64,000 bases of DNA from Canariomyces notabilis (taxonomy: Eukaryota > Ascomycota > Sordariomycetes > Sordariales > Chaetomiaceae): NCBI RefSeq assembly GCF_033297395.1, contig NW_027041828.1:310001-374000 (forward strand), written 5' to 3'. Below, one piece after another: positions 45,491 to 56,837 of the stretch. The stretch's first letter is position 1, and every line of letters begins with the position of its first letter. The notes under the pieces are model-generated. The model made no database searches, had not been told where the DNA came from, and saw nothing but the letters and a program-made list of their open reading frames with translations. Position numbers and translations under genes: made by a program.

Positions 45491-48216
45491 ATGGCGTCGG
45501 CAGAGGTTGTGCGCCCAGACATGGACGAGGCCATCTCGCCCCGTCAGGCTGCGCCCTCGATCGAGCAGGCCATTTCAACCATCGGACCCCTCAACAACCC
45601 CCTCAATCCTCTCGATCTACGCGTCGACCCCGATGCGCAGGCCACCGTTTCCGACTTCCTCGACTTCACCGAATACCTGCCCGCCGACATGACGCGCTCT
45701 CTAACCTTGATTGGGAAGCTGGACCAGACCTATCTCGACTCCTCAGATAGAATCCACGAGCTGACAACCCTCTGGGGCCAGCTTCCCAGCATCCCCCCAG
45801 CCGAGAGGACCAAGCCCGTCGACCTGCGGGGGGACATCTCGGAGAACCTACACCAGGCCCTGAACACGCGCGTCTACTCACTCGCCGAGGCCCAGCGCAT
45901 GACCGAGATTGTGAACCGTCATTATTCTCGCGCCAAGACCATCCTGTCCAAACTCGACACGATGCTGGAGAACTATCCCGCGGCCGAGGAGCAGAAGAGC
46001 CCAGTGACAACCAAGTCACCACAGTTGTCGCGGGCGCCAAAGATAGCAGTGCGTGCCGATGGCCAGCGGGTCCGCAGACCACCGGTTCCGAGGATAACAG
46101 TGCCGGGGGAGGTACTCGCGCCCTACGAGCTGAACTATGATGCATATCTTTCAACCAGCGAGAGCAGTTCCGAGGAGGAAGAGGACCAAGTCGAGAAGTC
46201 ATCCAACAGGGTTACACCCGCGCCCCAGGCGCGTATTAAGGTGGTGAAAGCGACCAAGACTCCGAAGCCCGGTAGGACACCTCGCCCGAGAAGCTCTGTG
46301 CCACCACCCAACCCTCCGGCTGCTGGATTGTCGACGAGCGCTGCCATGGCGCAACTGGCTCCCCCGCCAGACAATGCTGTAATTGGCAGTTCAGATGCCC
46401 CATGGGGCCAGCTCACTGCATATGAACTTGCTAGGCTCAGGAAGCGCATGAAGAAGAATGCGGCTTGGATCCCTAGTGACACCATGGTGGCGCGGGAGCT
46501 GAGTGCACTCGGGCGGGGTGTGGATGCCTTCAGGGCGGCAAAGCAGAAGGCCGAAGCGGAAGGGAGAGTCTTTGAGGGCCAGATGCCGGTACCCACCCTT
46601 GATCCAGACACGGGCGAGAAACGGATGCCCCTCGGAGCGCTGACATTAGAGGCCCTGGAGTCAGATGAAAAGAACCTGAGCAATCGCGGCATGAAGCTAA
46701 ACGAGGCCAAGAAACTCAAGCGGGAGCTTCTGGCCAAGATGGCCGCCGAGGAAGCCGAGGAATCCGCTAGGAGATTCGACGCGATTGCGAAGACGCTCAT
46801 GTCTGATGCTACTCCGGCCAACAACGTCCAGGACCAATCCGCCAGAACGACCGCCAGAGCAAAGGCCCAGAGGAAGCGCAAACGCGATTCCGCCCCCGAC
46901 ACTGATGTCGAGAAGACCGAAGGGGCTGCGGCCCAAGCCCAGCGACCTCAGTTCAAGCGTACAAAGACCGAGACCCCGGTCCCGCCGCCAATTCTAACCC
47001 CTGGCGCCTCGCAAATCAGTTCCCAAGAGACTCCGGCACCCCACGCTCAGCGTTTGTCGACCGCCGGCATTGTTCACTCCACCACGCCGATCCCCCTGCC
47101 GATACAAGGCCAAGACCAATCTATTACGGCCAAATCGGGCACGTCGGCAACGTCACCCGCCAGCAGCATCGCTGGCGGCGCAAACAACATTCCACCTGTC
47201 AAACTCCCGCCAACCGAAACGCCCATCCCTCCCCCAGTGCTCTCCCCCAAGAAGTCGACGACCCCAATCCTTCCTCCGGCTAGGGAGACGCGTCTGTCCC
47301 AAGCAGCGCGCGCGCAGCAGCAAACCGCACTACCAATCCCCGCCACACTCACCTCTCGCTCAACAAGCCCAGAGGTAGCTCCCAAACCGGAGCCTGACGC
47401 GGCAGGAGCAGCTATATCCGTTCCGTCCGCCGCACCCGCGCCCACCTCGGCCTCCTCGGCTACCACGACCACAACCGTGACGACCCGCCGCCCCGCATCC
47501 CGCGGCAAGGCCACCAGCCAGGAACCGCAGCCATCGCTTGCCGCAGACCGTCCCCGGCGCGCTAGCACCGCCCGCAACACCCCTGCGCCGGAGCAGTCGG
47601 CCTCCACAACAACCGCATCAGGCGCCCCAGCTGCAGGCGCTGCCGCCCGTACGTCCGGCAAGCGGACTAAGAGACCCGCGCCGGGCATCATCAGCCGCAC
47701 CAACAGCGGTGGGAACAGCGCCGTGGGCATGCGCAAGGCCGCGCCCAGAAAGAAGAGAGCCGCGGGCGCAGGAGGCAGGCGGGCCGGTTCCGGCGCGTCT
47801 GCTGCGAGTAGCAGTGCTGCTGCTGCTGCTGCTACGAGCTCCACTGCTGCATCCGGAGTCGGGGCCGGGGCTGGGGCGGAAGTGCTGGAGGTGGAGGTTG
47901 ACGATGAGGGCAATATCATCGACCCGGACGAACCCAGGTACTGCTTGTGCAACCGGGTCAGTTTTGGGACTATGATTCAGTGTGATAATGTTGATGTGAG
48001 TTGCTTTCTTTTCTTGCTCTTGTCGGAGGATGCGGTGGTGGATGACTGACTGACTGGACTCATTTACAGAACTGCAAGCAAGAGTGGTTCCATCTCGAGT
48101 GTGTGGGCCTCTCGGACATACCGGCGCGCACGACAAAATGGTACTGCCCTGATTGTAGGGTCTTGCTGAATATTGGCGAGAAGGGAGAAGTTAGCGCTCG
48201 TGGTGTGAAGGCTTGA
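45491..48216 (+). CDS. ING-family PHD-finger protein
   Basis: Two exons, 45491-47995 and 48070-48216, give 883 residues. The N-terminus (about 40-155) is the ING helical domain: VSDFLDFTEYLPADMTRSL and the helix around NTRVYSLAEAQRMTEIVNRH. The C-terminus (818 to about 867) is a PHD finger, YCLCNRVSFGTMIQCDNVD, then CKQEWFHLECVGL and KWYCPDC, with the Cys4-His-Cys3 ligands and the Ser/Met/Trp residues that form an H3K4me3 reader cage. The 650 residues between are Pro/Ala/Ser/Thr-rich with basic patches. ING proteins guide histone acetyltransferase (NuA3, NuA4) or deacetylase (Rpd3L, via Pho23) complexes to active promoters; which complex cannot be told. It is far longer than yeast Yng1, Yng2 or Pho23 because of the middle. 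The ATG at 45491 is the first in frame. Confidence 0.87.
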
Positions 48217-48958
48217 CATTCTTCCTTTCGAGAAGGTGATTATGGGTTTGATGTCTAGATTATGTATGGGTATATGTATATGTATGGGTATGGGTATGGG
48301 TAGGTATGGTTACAGGGTGGGTTGAGGTGTGGGATGGTTCAGCGGGGTGTTGCTCGTTTTATTCTACGTGCCTTCTTACTTTATGGGATCTCTAGGGGTG
48401 GTCTGAGATCAGTCCGGCAATTGCGCGGCGTGGATTTGCTTTTATTTGGTAGGCAGGTGGGAGAGGCACAAGACGCTTCAAGAGGCAGAGATGTTTATCC
48501 TGCAAAGGGCCTATGTATTGTATGTATGTACACATTCTGTACTGTACTACCGTATCTTACTGTACTACGTTACCGTGTCCCGGCACTCTGGTATGCCCGT
48601 AGTATGCGGCCGGCAGCGGATCCCCCGGACACAGCCGGCTCCGTTGCTCCACGGATCGACGAGCCAAGCGCGGCCCGAGGTCGGCGTTCCTGCATCAGCC
48701 AGACACGACGTAATCATTGCGTATGTTCTGAGTGACCAGACCACCAGAGCCAATTGCACGATAGGATGGGCTAGTTTCTGACGTTACAGCAGAAGCAGGA
48801 ACCCTTCAAGCCTAAATCTGTGTCCACACCCGCACCCAGCAGCTGCGAACTAACTCCCTAAAGTCGAATTCCGGAACTCATCCCGGTCTAGTTCTAGAGT
48901 GTACAGGGGCAGTACCCCAAAGCTAGACACCGCAACCCCTCAACACCCAAAGCCAACC
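48217..48958. other. Intergenic region with TATGGG microsatellite
   Basis: Contains a TATGGG/TATATG simple repeat at about 48261-48309 just after the ING stop codon. No gene recognised. Confidence 0.55.
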
Positions 48959-49521
48959 ATGGGCCCTTCGCCAGTCCCTGGCGGCGAGTCAGGCTACGAG
49001 CCGTTTTACCCCAGCAATGTACGACTGGACGGGTCCGTCAAGCGCTTCATCAGCCATTTCTTCGAGGTATCCGACACGCCGGACACAGTCGACGAGTGGG
49101 TGGATCTTTTCCATGACGATGCAACAGTCATCATGGGCAAAGACGTTGCTAAGGGCAAAGATGGTTAGTAATTTTTGATGCAACCAATTTCCAAACATCT
49201 GATGAAGCTGAATGGACTGGACTGGGCCGCTAAACAATTACTTTGTAAGAGATCCGCAAGTTGAGAATGCGCATGTGTCGCGATGTCGAGGCGCGCAAGC
49301 ATCGACTCGTCAAGGTGTTTCCGGCGAGCTTCTCTTCCACAAGTACAACATCCGTACCCCTGAATGAAGCCGAATTCATGTTGTTTGGCGCCGAGGCGTA
49401 CCAATCGAGAAAAGACGGCCAAAAGTCGGTCGTCGACTGGGCTGGGCACGCACTGGTCTCGAGGGAGAAGGTAACTTCGCAGTGGAGATTCCACTTTTAC
49501 AGGGTGTATTTGCAGAAGTGA
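48959..49521 (+). CDS. SnoaL/NTF2-like domain protein
   Basis: Two exons, 48959-49163 and 49250-49521, give 158 residues. The length and pattern fit the cone-shaped NTF2-like fold of SnoaL-like proteins: an N-terminal helix (VKRFISHFFEVSD), VDEWVDLFHDDATVIMGKDV (the typical Trp-x-x-Leu-Phe-x-x-Asp-Ala), then, after the intron, a Met/Arg-rich helix and beta-strands ending SQWRFHFYRVYLQK. Such proteins are small cytosolic enzymes or binding proteins; the substrate cannot be read from sequence. The splice GATG|gttagt ... ttgtaag|AG restores GKDEIRKLRMR. Start context (aaccATGg) is good. No cluster of biosynthetic genes surrounds it. Confidence 0.75.
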
Positions 49522-51237
49522 AGGATGAGTATACGAAGTACAATATGTACCTTGAATGTGGTATGCTTGTGTATCCGTCCACCTAATATTACCTACGTCT
49601 TTCTCTAGACAAGACTTCTAAACAACCCTTGCCAACTTGCCTCGCTCTCTGAGACCGTTGTGTGCCTCCTGCTCGTCTGCTCATACCAGCGCCCCAACAG
49701 TGCCGAGCATGTCATCGCTCGTCATTGTTTTGCCCTCCACGGAGGTATTCGGGCTAAACTTCGCCTAAAGTTGCGAGGTATGTCCGTACGGCATGGCTCT
49801 ATCCCGTATGATTTTCAAAGTCAAAGCTAGAGAAGCTTTGCCTGTCTGTCTGAGAGGCCGGATTGAGTAGAGTCAGCTCATTCATCCAAGTCTGGAACAG
49901 AATGACGTTCCATGGGCCTACACTAGGTGGTTGGCCTGCTTTGGGGTAGTGGAAGCTTACCGAATCGCGGGGATGGCTCATCACCGAACATTCGGCGAGA
50001 TCACGCCGACAAGGTGTCGCGGGGTAAGCATCTTGAGGCCAACCCAGGAGGAAGGAACAATTTGGTGTAATTCCATAGCGTTCCTTCCCTCAGAGCTTCG
50101 CTTGACCGAGGTCACCAGCGACGGTCAGCCAGCAAGGCCAAAGGGTCACTCAACCTTGGGGTGTGACCATGGACTTGGAATGACGTAAGGCTGGATGGAA
50201 GTGAGGCCTCGGAAGCAATGGAACGGGCCCCAAATCCCAATATGGACGAGATGGGATGGCTTGTCCCAGAAACAGCCGGCGGCCTATGCCTATTGGTAAT
50301 GATGTCCTCAAACTAACATTTGCTATCATCCACCCAACTAGCAGGCAGCTCTTCTTCTGAAGCATCACACCTTCAGCCCAGCAACATTTGGCATTTTTGG
50401 TTGATAGTTAACACCAGTTGAAGCGCCCAAGGTATCCGTCACGGTTGAGGTGCTTATCTCCCGACGTAGGCACTTGCATGCACTCCCGCTAAGCTATCCC
50501 CGCCGATAACTACCCTGGAGAACCCCAACAGTGGGCTGCAGCAGGCCCCACCAGCGTGAGACCCCAGACACGCCCAGGAACCGAGCCCCTCACCCAAGCC
50601 TGCCTCGCCTGCCTAACATTGGATTAGGTTAGTAGCGCTCTGGGCTGCAAGCCCCGCCTCGCACCTCAATACCTACGCGGCATCCGGGTGATAGCACCTG
50701 TCAACCCCCCTCTCCAGAAGCTCTCGCTCGGAGTCACAGCAGTCCCTCTGTTGACGCATCCCTCTGCCCCGTCATCTCATCTTTGACCTAGCAACCCTTC
50801 ACTCCTTAAGGTACACTCTATACTGTAACGGCAATTCAAACTGACGAGCTTCCTGTTTCCTTGTCTATCCTGCATATAATCAAGGCGTTCTTCATTTTGT
50901 CTCTTGCATCTCAAAAGCCCCTTGGGAACCTTACCTAGAGAACTGTCGCTCCTTTGTCTTGCAACCTACCGCCGGCTGACCGACCACCGAGCGAACCTAC
51001 AACGCGATATAGCCCAAACAGGCCGGCCTTCCATCTCTGTGATACATCATCGATCGCCAAACGCTGTGCAGCTACCCCTAAGTAACTTGCCGGATACATA
51101 CCTAATAGCCCAGAGTTTGGAGTGCTCCGAAGTCGCTGTCACTATTCGGCACCGCCTCTGTCTTCGCTGCCAGGAGTGCCTGCTACTCCTCCGCGCGGGC
51201 AGGCCGCTGCTCGTCTCTAACTGCTGAATTGCCATTC
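49522..51237. other. Intergenic region and long leader of the BCAS3-like gene
   Basis: 1.7 kb. The right half (50700-51230) is C/T-rich and lacks long frames, as expected of a promoter with a long 5' leader. No other gene seen. Confidence 0.45.
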
Positions 51238-54200
51238 ATGCCAGGTTTGTCTCGTCCCGTCTGAGTCTCCCGCCGCCCGGTACCTTCGTGCCATTGTTGC
51301 ACCATTGTCACTATTGTCTTTTGTCACAAATCTCCCCACTCTCTCTGGTTGGCTTTGCCAACTGCACGAACGCGTGGCTAACCGCCCGACCTGTAACAGG
51401 CTCCAAGAAGGACCGGAAGAATGGCAAAGAGGGTGGCAGCGTCGTCGCAGCGGTGACAAAGCACGCTGCTAAGTTCTCGTGGGTTTCCTTCTCCCTGGGA
51501 CAGACACGGGTCAGCGGCCGGATTGGTCATCCCGGGGTTGGTTGAGGACTGAGGCCGACAAGAACTGACCACGTCACTAGCAATGGGAATGCCACCAAAG
51601 ACTTCTCGTCGAGCCCCTCGCCAGTGGTCTCTCCGGAGATAAAGCCCACCAGCCTCCCCTCCTATGACAACCCGGTTAGCTCGCCGTTGCTCGACGCCGT
51701 CTCCTCGACCTCCTACGCAACAAGCAACTCACCAAGTGCTAGGGAATGGGCCCGAGGAATATCCGCAGGCATGGCTGGGTCACCCGGAAACCTCATCAGC
51801 TTGATTGGGGAGTCCCCGCCCACGGCTCCTTCTTCCTACGAGGATACACAGGGTATCAGGTCTGGCTGGTCTTCGCCGCGGCCGGTTGTCGGTTTCCACC
51901 CGCCCTCCGCCTCTACCCCGAACGCCGCCCGCCGCCCGCTTAGCTTTCACATGGATGGCCGCTCTACCTCGCCGCCGGATGCTCATCTCCAGCTTGCCGC
52001 TGCTGCGGCCAGACGAGGTTCGATGCATTCCCATTACGCTCAGATGCGTGGAAGCACGAACCCGCCCCTTCCACACCAGCCACAACCGCACTTTTACGGC
52101 GCCCCTGCTCTCGAGATCGATATGCAACCGAGGTCCGGGATGAAGGCAGGTGAAAAGGGCTATTGGTTGGGCTTTGATACTCTATCCCCGCCGAATGCCG
52201 ACTGCGTCCCTGGAAAGGACAACGTAGTCCTTGCCGGCTATGAGGGAGGCCTGGAGGTGTTCTCTGTTGGGAAACGAGGCCCTGAAACGTATGCCAGCCT
52301 GAAAGGGCTGCGCGGAGGAGTCTATCACGCTAAGGTCCTGCCGTGGACACCAGCTAGCGCTGGCATTTTCCCGTTGGTGGCTGTGGTCATTCACGGACCC
52401 AACATCCCACTGCCGCCTGCCGAAGTCACGGTCGAAGGCGACTATGACGCCGTTTCGGCCGACAGGTCTGAAGCCATGACGAATATAGGTTCGGACTCGG
52501 CAACCCGGAATATCGGCAACAGAATGGCCGCTGGCTTCGTTGAGTCCTACCAGACGACGGTTGAGGTGTTTTCTTTGAAGACGGGCCGCCAGGTGAGCGT
52601 CCTCCTTGAGGCGCCTAAGATCCCCTTAAAGTCGCCCATCACCAGTCCGAGCTTCCAGGCGCCTCCCCCAAGCGGTGCGTTCCACATCCATGCAGATGGA
52701 GGCACTATCGTCGTGTCGTCCGGCATCACCGGCGAATGCTGGGTCTATCGGCAAACTTCTGCTTTGGGCGAACACCCATTTCACTTCAGGTGCCACGGGA
52801 AACTGTGGACTACCCTTCAGCAGCCCCCGAAAGGGGACGCCGCACAGGAGGCTGAGCGGGGCCGTAGTCCCATCCCGCCGCGTGCCCGACCGCAGGCTGC
52901 AATTCTTAGTGTCAGTGGAAGATGGATTGCCTATTGCCCTGCAGCTCCATCTTCCCAAATCTCCTTGCGAGCGCATGTCCCGGTGCCTGCGCACGGCCGT
53001 GCTCCAGGACTGGTCTCCATGACGCCTCCGCAACTACCACCGGCCAACGCGGATGTCGAACTGCCCTTGTCTGAGAGCGTCATGAACAAGATCATGCGAG
53101 ACGCCACTCAGGAACTAATTCAAGGCGCCAAGTGGTTCGGAAAGCAGGGCTGGCAAGCCTGGAACAACTACTGGAATCCGCAGCCCAGTCAGCAACCCCG
53201 ATCACCAACCCTTCCACCCCAGAGCTGGGGTGGCCAGGAGACAGCCCAATTTCCCCCGACACATGGGACCGTCGCTCCGCCGATAGCGAAAGAGCCAGGT
53301 ATGGTGTCGATTTTGGATGCTGAAAGCCTCAGTTCTTTTGCGAATCCACATCCGCTTGCGACGTTCAGCATTCCCCACGGCTGCAGCTTCCTGTCCTTTG
53401 CGCCCTCGGGCCTTTTCCTGTTCAGCGCGAGTAGCAAGGGCGATGTACAGACGGTGTGGGATCTGATGCGTATCCAGCAAACCAAATCATCAGCGCTCCA
53501 GGCTACTGGCTTGCCCTCGGGTGGTCCACGGGTACGCCAGGTTGCACAGTTCTCTCGTATGACAGTGGCACGCATTGTCGCCGTGGCGTGGACGCATCCC
53601 AACGGCGAGCGTGCGGCCATGGTTACCGAACGGGGCACAGTCCATTTACTGGATCTCCCATCAAGCGCCTTCAACTGGCCTCCCCCACGCCGTCGCCGGT
53701 CGCAGGAAGCGAAGAACCAGACTGTGGAGGGACCGTCTTCAGCCGTCGCACTCGCATCGAATGCATTGAGCTCTGTCCGGGACGTTGCACGGCCGCTCAT
53801 TAACCGCCAGCGTCGGAGCAACTCCAATGTCCCGCCCCTGACCGGCTCGGGCATTGGAGAATACGCCGCTCATGGTGGCAAGGTCATCGCTGCTGGCATC
53901 AGCCATTCTCTAGGCAAGACTGGTAACGCCATCAGCCAACTCAGGCACACGGGAGAGAACAGGGCATCACTCCCAAGCTCGGCCGCCCCGCCTGGACCAT
54001 CGTGCGTGGCTTGGGTCACCGGAAGGAAGGGCCACTCGCTCTTCGTCCTCGGCGGCGGCCTCGTGCGTACATTCCCGACGAAGACTCGGAGGGTTTCCTC
54101 GGGAAGCGACAAGCGGGCCCCACGCCTTTCCCGATACAAAGACTTCCAGCTCCCGTTGCTGCCGGACGACACTTTTTCGCCGGTTGTCAGGGCTATCCTG

Positions 54201-54875
54201 GATCCTGATGAGTACATCGACCACGCAGAGCGGAACCTAGATGCAGGTACCAGCACCATGGTACTCAATCAGGCCCGGCTCCGCAGGCAGTCTCATGATG
54301 TCAGCGCGGAATCATCCATCCCTCAAGCCGAGATCGAATCTAGTTCACCGTACCAACCATTCCACACGGACAGGCGGGTGGTGCAGTACGAGATAGTGCC
54401 CTCATCTCTAGGCCCCGCCCAGGACCAGCCCGCAATGTCTATCACCGCTCTTTTGGCAGTGACGTCGCTGGAGGACAGCCCAGAGACGTTGACTCCACGT
54501 CGAAAGAAAGGACCCAAACCTACGCAACAAATATTGGCTCAGACACATGACGCTTCACCATCGACAACAGTCACCACATCAGGAGGCGCATCTACGCCTA
54601 CCGGGGCGTGGGCATTTGGACAACCCGTCAAAGCGACTAAGCTGGATCTGGGTCTGCCGCACCTGCTGGAGGACGAGGCGGTTACTGTCCCGCTGGACGC
54701 GTCGCGCGCGCTACCAGCTTCTGCTATGGAAAGGATCCTGCAGCGGACTGGTGACGACGAGGCGCAGATTGTGATCACCACGCGGCGAAGGCGTGGAGCA
54801 AGCGCTCCCGAACACGATGACGGGTTCTTTGAAGACGATTGCGAGGTGCTTGATTTTGCTGACCAGAGGGTCTGA
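51238..54875 (+). CDS. BCAS3-like WD40 protein
   Basis: Three exons, 51238-51244, 51400-51478 and 51581-54875, give 1126 residues. Exon 1 is only ATGCCAG; exon 2 continues GSKKDRKNGKEGG and exon 3 follows with NGNATKDFSSSPSP. After a disordered 180-residue N-terminus, a beta-propeller begins: DNVVLAGYEGGLEVFSVGKR, VYHAKVLPW, TTVEVFSLKTGRQVSVL, HPLATFSIPHGCSFLSFAPS, GDVQTVWDLMRIQ, GERAAMVTERGTVHLLDLP. This order and the late strands resemble BCAS3-type propellers, whose mammalian member works with PHAF1 at the phagophore during selective autophagy and binds phosphoinositides. The C-terminus is Ser/Pro-rich with an acidic end (DDGFFEDDCEVLDFAD). Family assignment is by pattern only; another WD40 family is possible. 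The start depends on the tiny first exon. Confidence 0.65.
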
Positions 54876-55961
54876 GAGTTGGGCATTGGGCTGCTTTTGG
54901 CTAACCTGGATGGGCTCAGCAAGTGGGAGCAGACGGGGTATTGTTCAGCCTGTCTTGTCTGTCTTGTTGTCTGTCTGTCTGTCTCTGTCTCTCTGTCTGG
55001 GTTTGGTACTGTCCTCTCGGCCTTGCGTTGTGTTAGGCTTCCACTGCACTGCATCTGGTTTTCTGTAACCCCTACACGCAGTGGCTGCATACTACTGTAG
55101 CTACCTTATACTATGCTGGGTTATCCCTAGAGACTGGACACTTGGCAGATCAGTCATTGCATTTTGGGCTGGTCGAGACAGCACACTGGTAGTTGGACCT
55201 TTTCATCAACGGGTTGCCACTCCACTACTTTGCTTGGGCTTCTAGACGGCGCCGCTGGTCGGGGGTTGGGAATGGGATTGGGTTGTTCTTGTGCTCGATG
55301 GCTGTGTTAGTGGTGGTTTTGTGAATGCTACTGCTGGTAGGGACGTCCACGCCACATCAACATGGCCCGGCTGGTCTTGGGTGCCAGCGTGGCTTTGTTG
55401 GCAATGGATCCAGAGAGAAGTAATCCATTGCACTTTTGAGTGCGCTATGTGCTGGGTGTGTATCTGGCCTTAGGCCTGAGACTCGGATGGAAGGACGGAA
55501 GAGTTGAGGTAAGTTAGATATATAGCTGCTAATCACCTGCCATAGTTATCGCAAGATCCTATATCCTCCGTCAGGCTAACTAGAATATGAGAATTTCGAC
55601 AAAGGAGCTGGCTTACTGGGTAGTAGTCATGGAGATCAGGGGTGGATGGGCTGTCCGTAGTTCTCCTCCTTCGTTGAACTAGCGGAGATGGTTTGGAGTA
55701 CTTATGGGCAAATCGAACTAGCCGCTGAGATATTGGAATTGCGAAAATATTGGGTATTGTATTCGTCGTGAAAGCTCCCCCCTATATCATACATGTCCCG
55801 ACGTGTGGGGACGGCTCATGGTAGGAGAAGTAACCTACCCACCCGCTTTTTGGTCTAGATTATGATATAACAACCCTCCCCCGTCTCCATATCACCCAGA
55901 TTAACAGACCTACGCCATATCGAGTCCAACCAAACAACAACGGGAGATGGCCATCATGCAA
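54876..55961. other. Convergent 3'-3' region with TCTG microsatellite
   Basis: A pyrimidine/G simple repeat, mostly TCTG units, covers about 54951-54998. No gene recognised in the remaining 1 kb. Confidence 0.5.
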
Positions 55962-56375
55962 TCACGCCTTCTTCTTGGCCGCGGCTTTGGCTTTGGCCGC
56001 CTTCTTCCTGTTGCTGCGGATCATGACGACGCTGAGGAAGGAGCCGACGACGGCCGAACCGAGGAGGATCAGGATGACGGGAATGCGAATCGCCCACACG
56101 CGGGGAGGGAAGAAGTTTTGCAGGGGGTGGTCTGAGTCGACGAAGGGCTGTTTTTGTTTTCGGGCGGTTAGTATAGCTGTTCATGCATATTGTATGATGG
56201 GGCAGGCGCCAATAAGATGGAGAGTCGTACAATCAAAAGTGTCCAAATGGTGTAGTAGAGAAAGACTACCGAGGCGGCCACGAGCATGGCGAGGCCGACA
56301 AGTTTGTCGAGCTGTTTTACTTTTTTGTTAGTCCGGTTTAAGAAGGATGGAAGGTGTAAAGGATCGACGGACCAT
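55962..56375 (-). CDS. DPM2: Dolichol-phosphate mannosyltransferase subunit 2
   Basis: Three exons give 89 residues: 56375-56373 (only the ATG), 56311-56231 and 56147-55962. DPM2 is the small ER-membrane subunit that holds and activates the catalytic Dpm1 in species with the three-part enzyme; the product feeds N-glycans, O-mannosylation and GPI anchors. Two membrane helices are seen: KLVGLAMLVAASVVFLYYTI and IPVILILLGSAVVGSFLSVV. Between them is the diagnostic PFVDSDHPLQNFFPPRVWAI (human form PFIDSQHxxHxxFLPRxxA). The tail is Lys/Ala-rich (KKAAKAKAAAKKKA). The family's tight N-terminus (M-L-D-K-x-V-G) is obtained only if the first intron starts directly after the ATG (donor gtccgt, 61 bases). 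It is divergent from CWC22. Confidence 0.88.
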
Positions 56376-56837
56376 TGTTGAAGTGGGAAGAGAATTGTGT
56401 GTAGAGATTGCTTTTGGGCGTGCAAGGAGGTGATATAGTGCCGAGAATGTTCTCTACTCCTATGGATTCGTGGTTTCGAGGTTGCAATTACATGGCTCGA
56501 ATGACCACGTTCGTCAAGGTCCCAAGTCCACTCTGCGGTTGTGAAGGTTGTCGCGCCACGGTTGCCTTGTGGAGCTCCCCTAGAGCGGGACCCGGCAGGC
56601 AATGCGATGATTAGACCCACCTTAATTATCCTTTTCTTGGCAGCCCAGCCTCGTCAAAAGTGAGCTCCTGTAACATTTGCTTGCTCGTCCTTGCCGTCAT
56701 CACGCTTTGCCCTCCATCAAACTAAAACGTCATTCATTGTAGGGTGTGGACACGCTGCCATTACGTGCGTTATCGGCAGATGATATTCTATCTACTCTGA
56801 ACAAGGAACGGTTTGCTTGAGTCGAGGAGAGGACCAG
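56376..56837. promoter_or_regulatory. Divergent promoter between DPM2 and CWC22
   Basis: 462 bp between start codons. No gene inside and no known factor site recognised. Confidence 0.5.

Noticed and set aside
46135..47952. Long minus-strand frames (255 and 292 codons) opposite the ING gene
   Set aside because: They mirror the GC-rich, low-complexity middle of the ING protein; antisense shadows.
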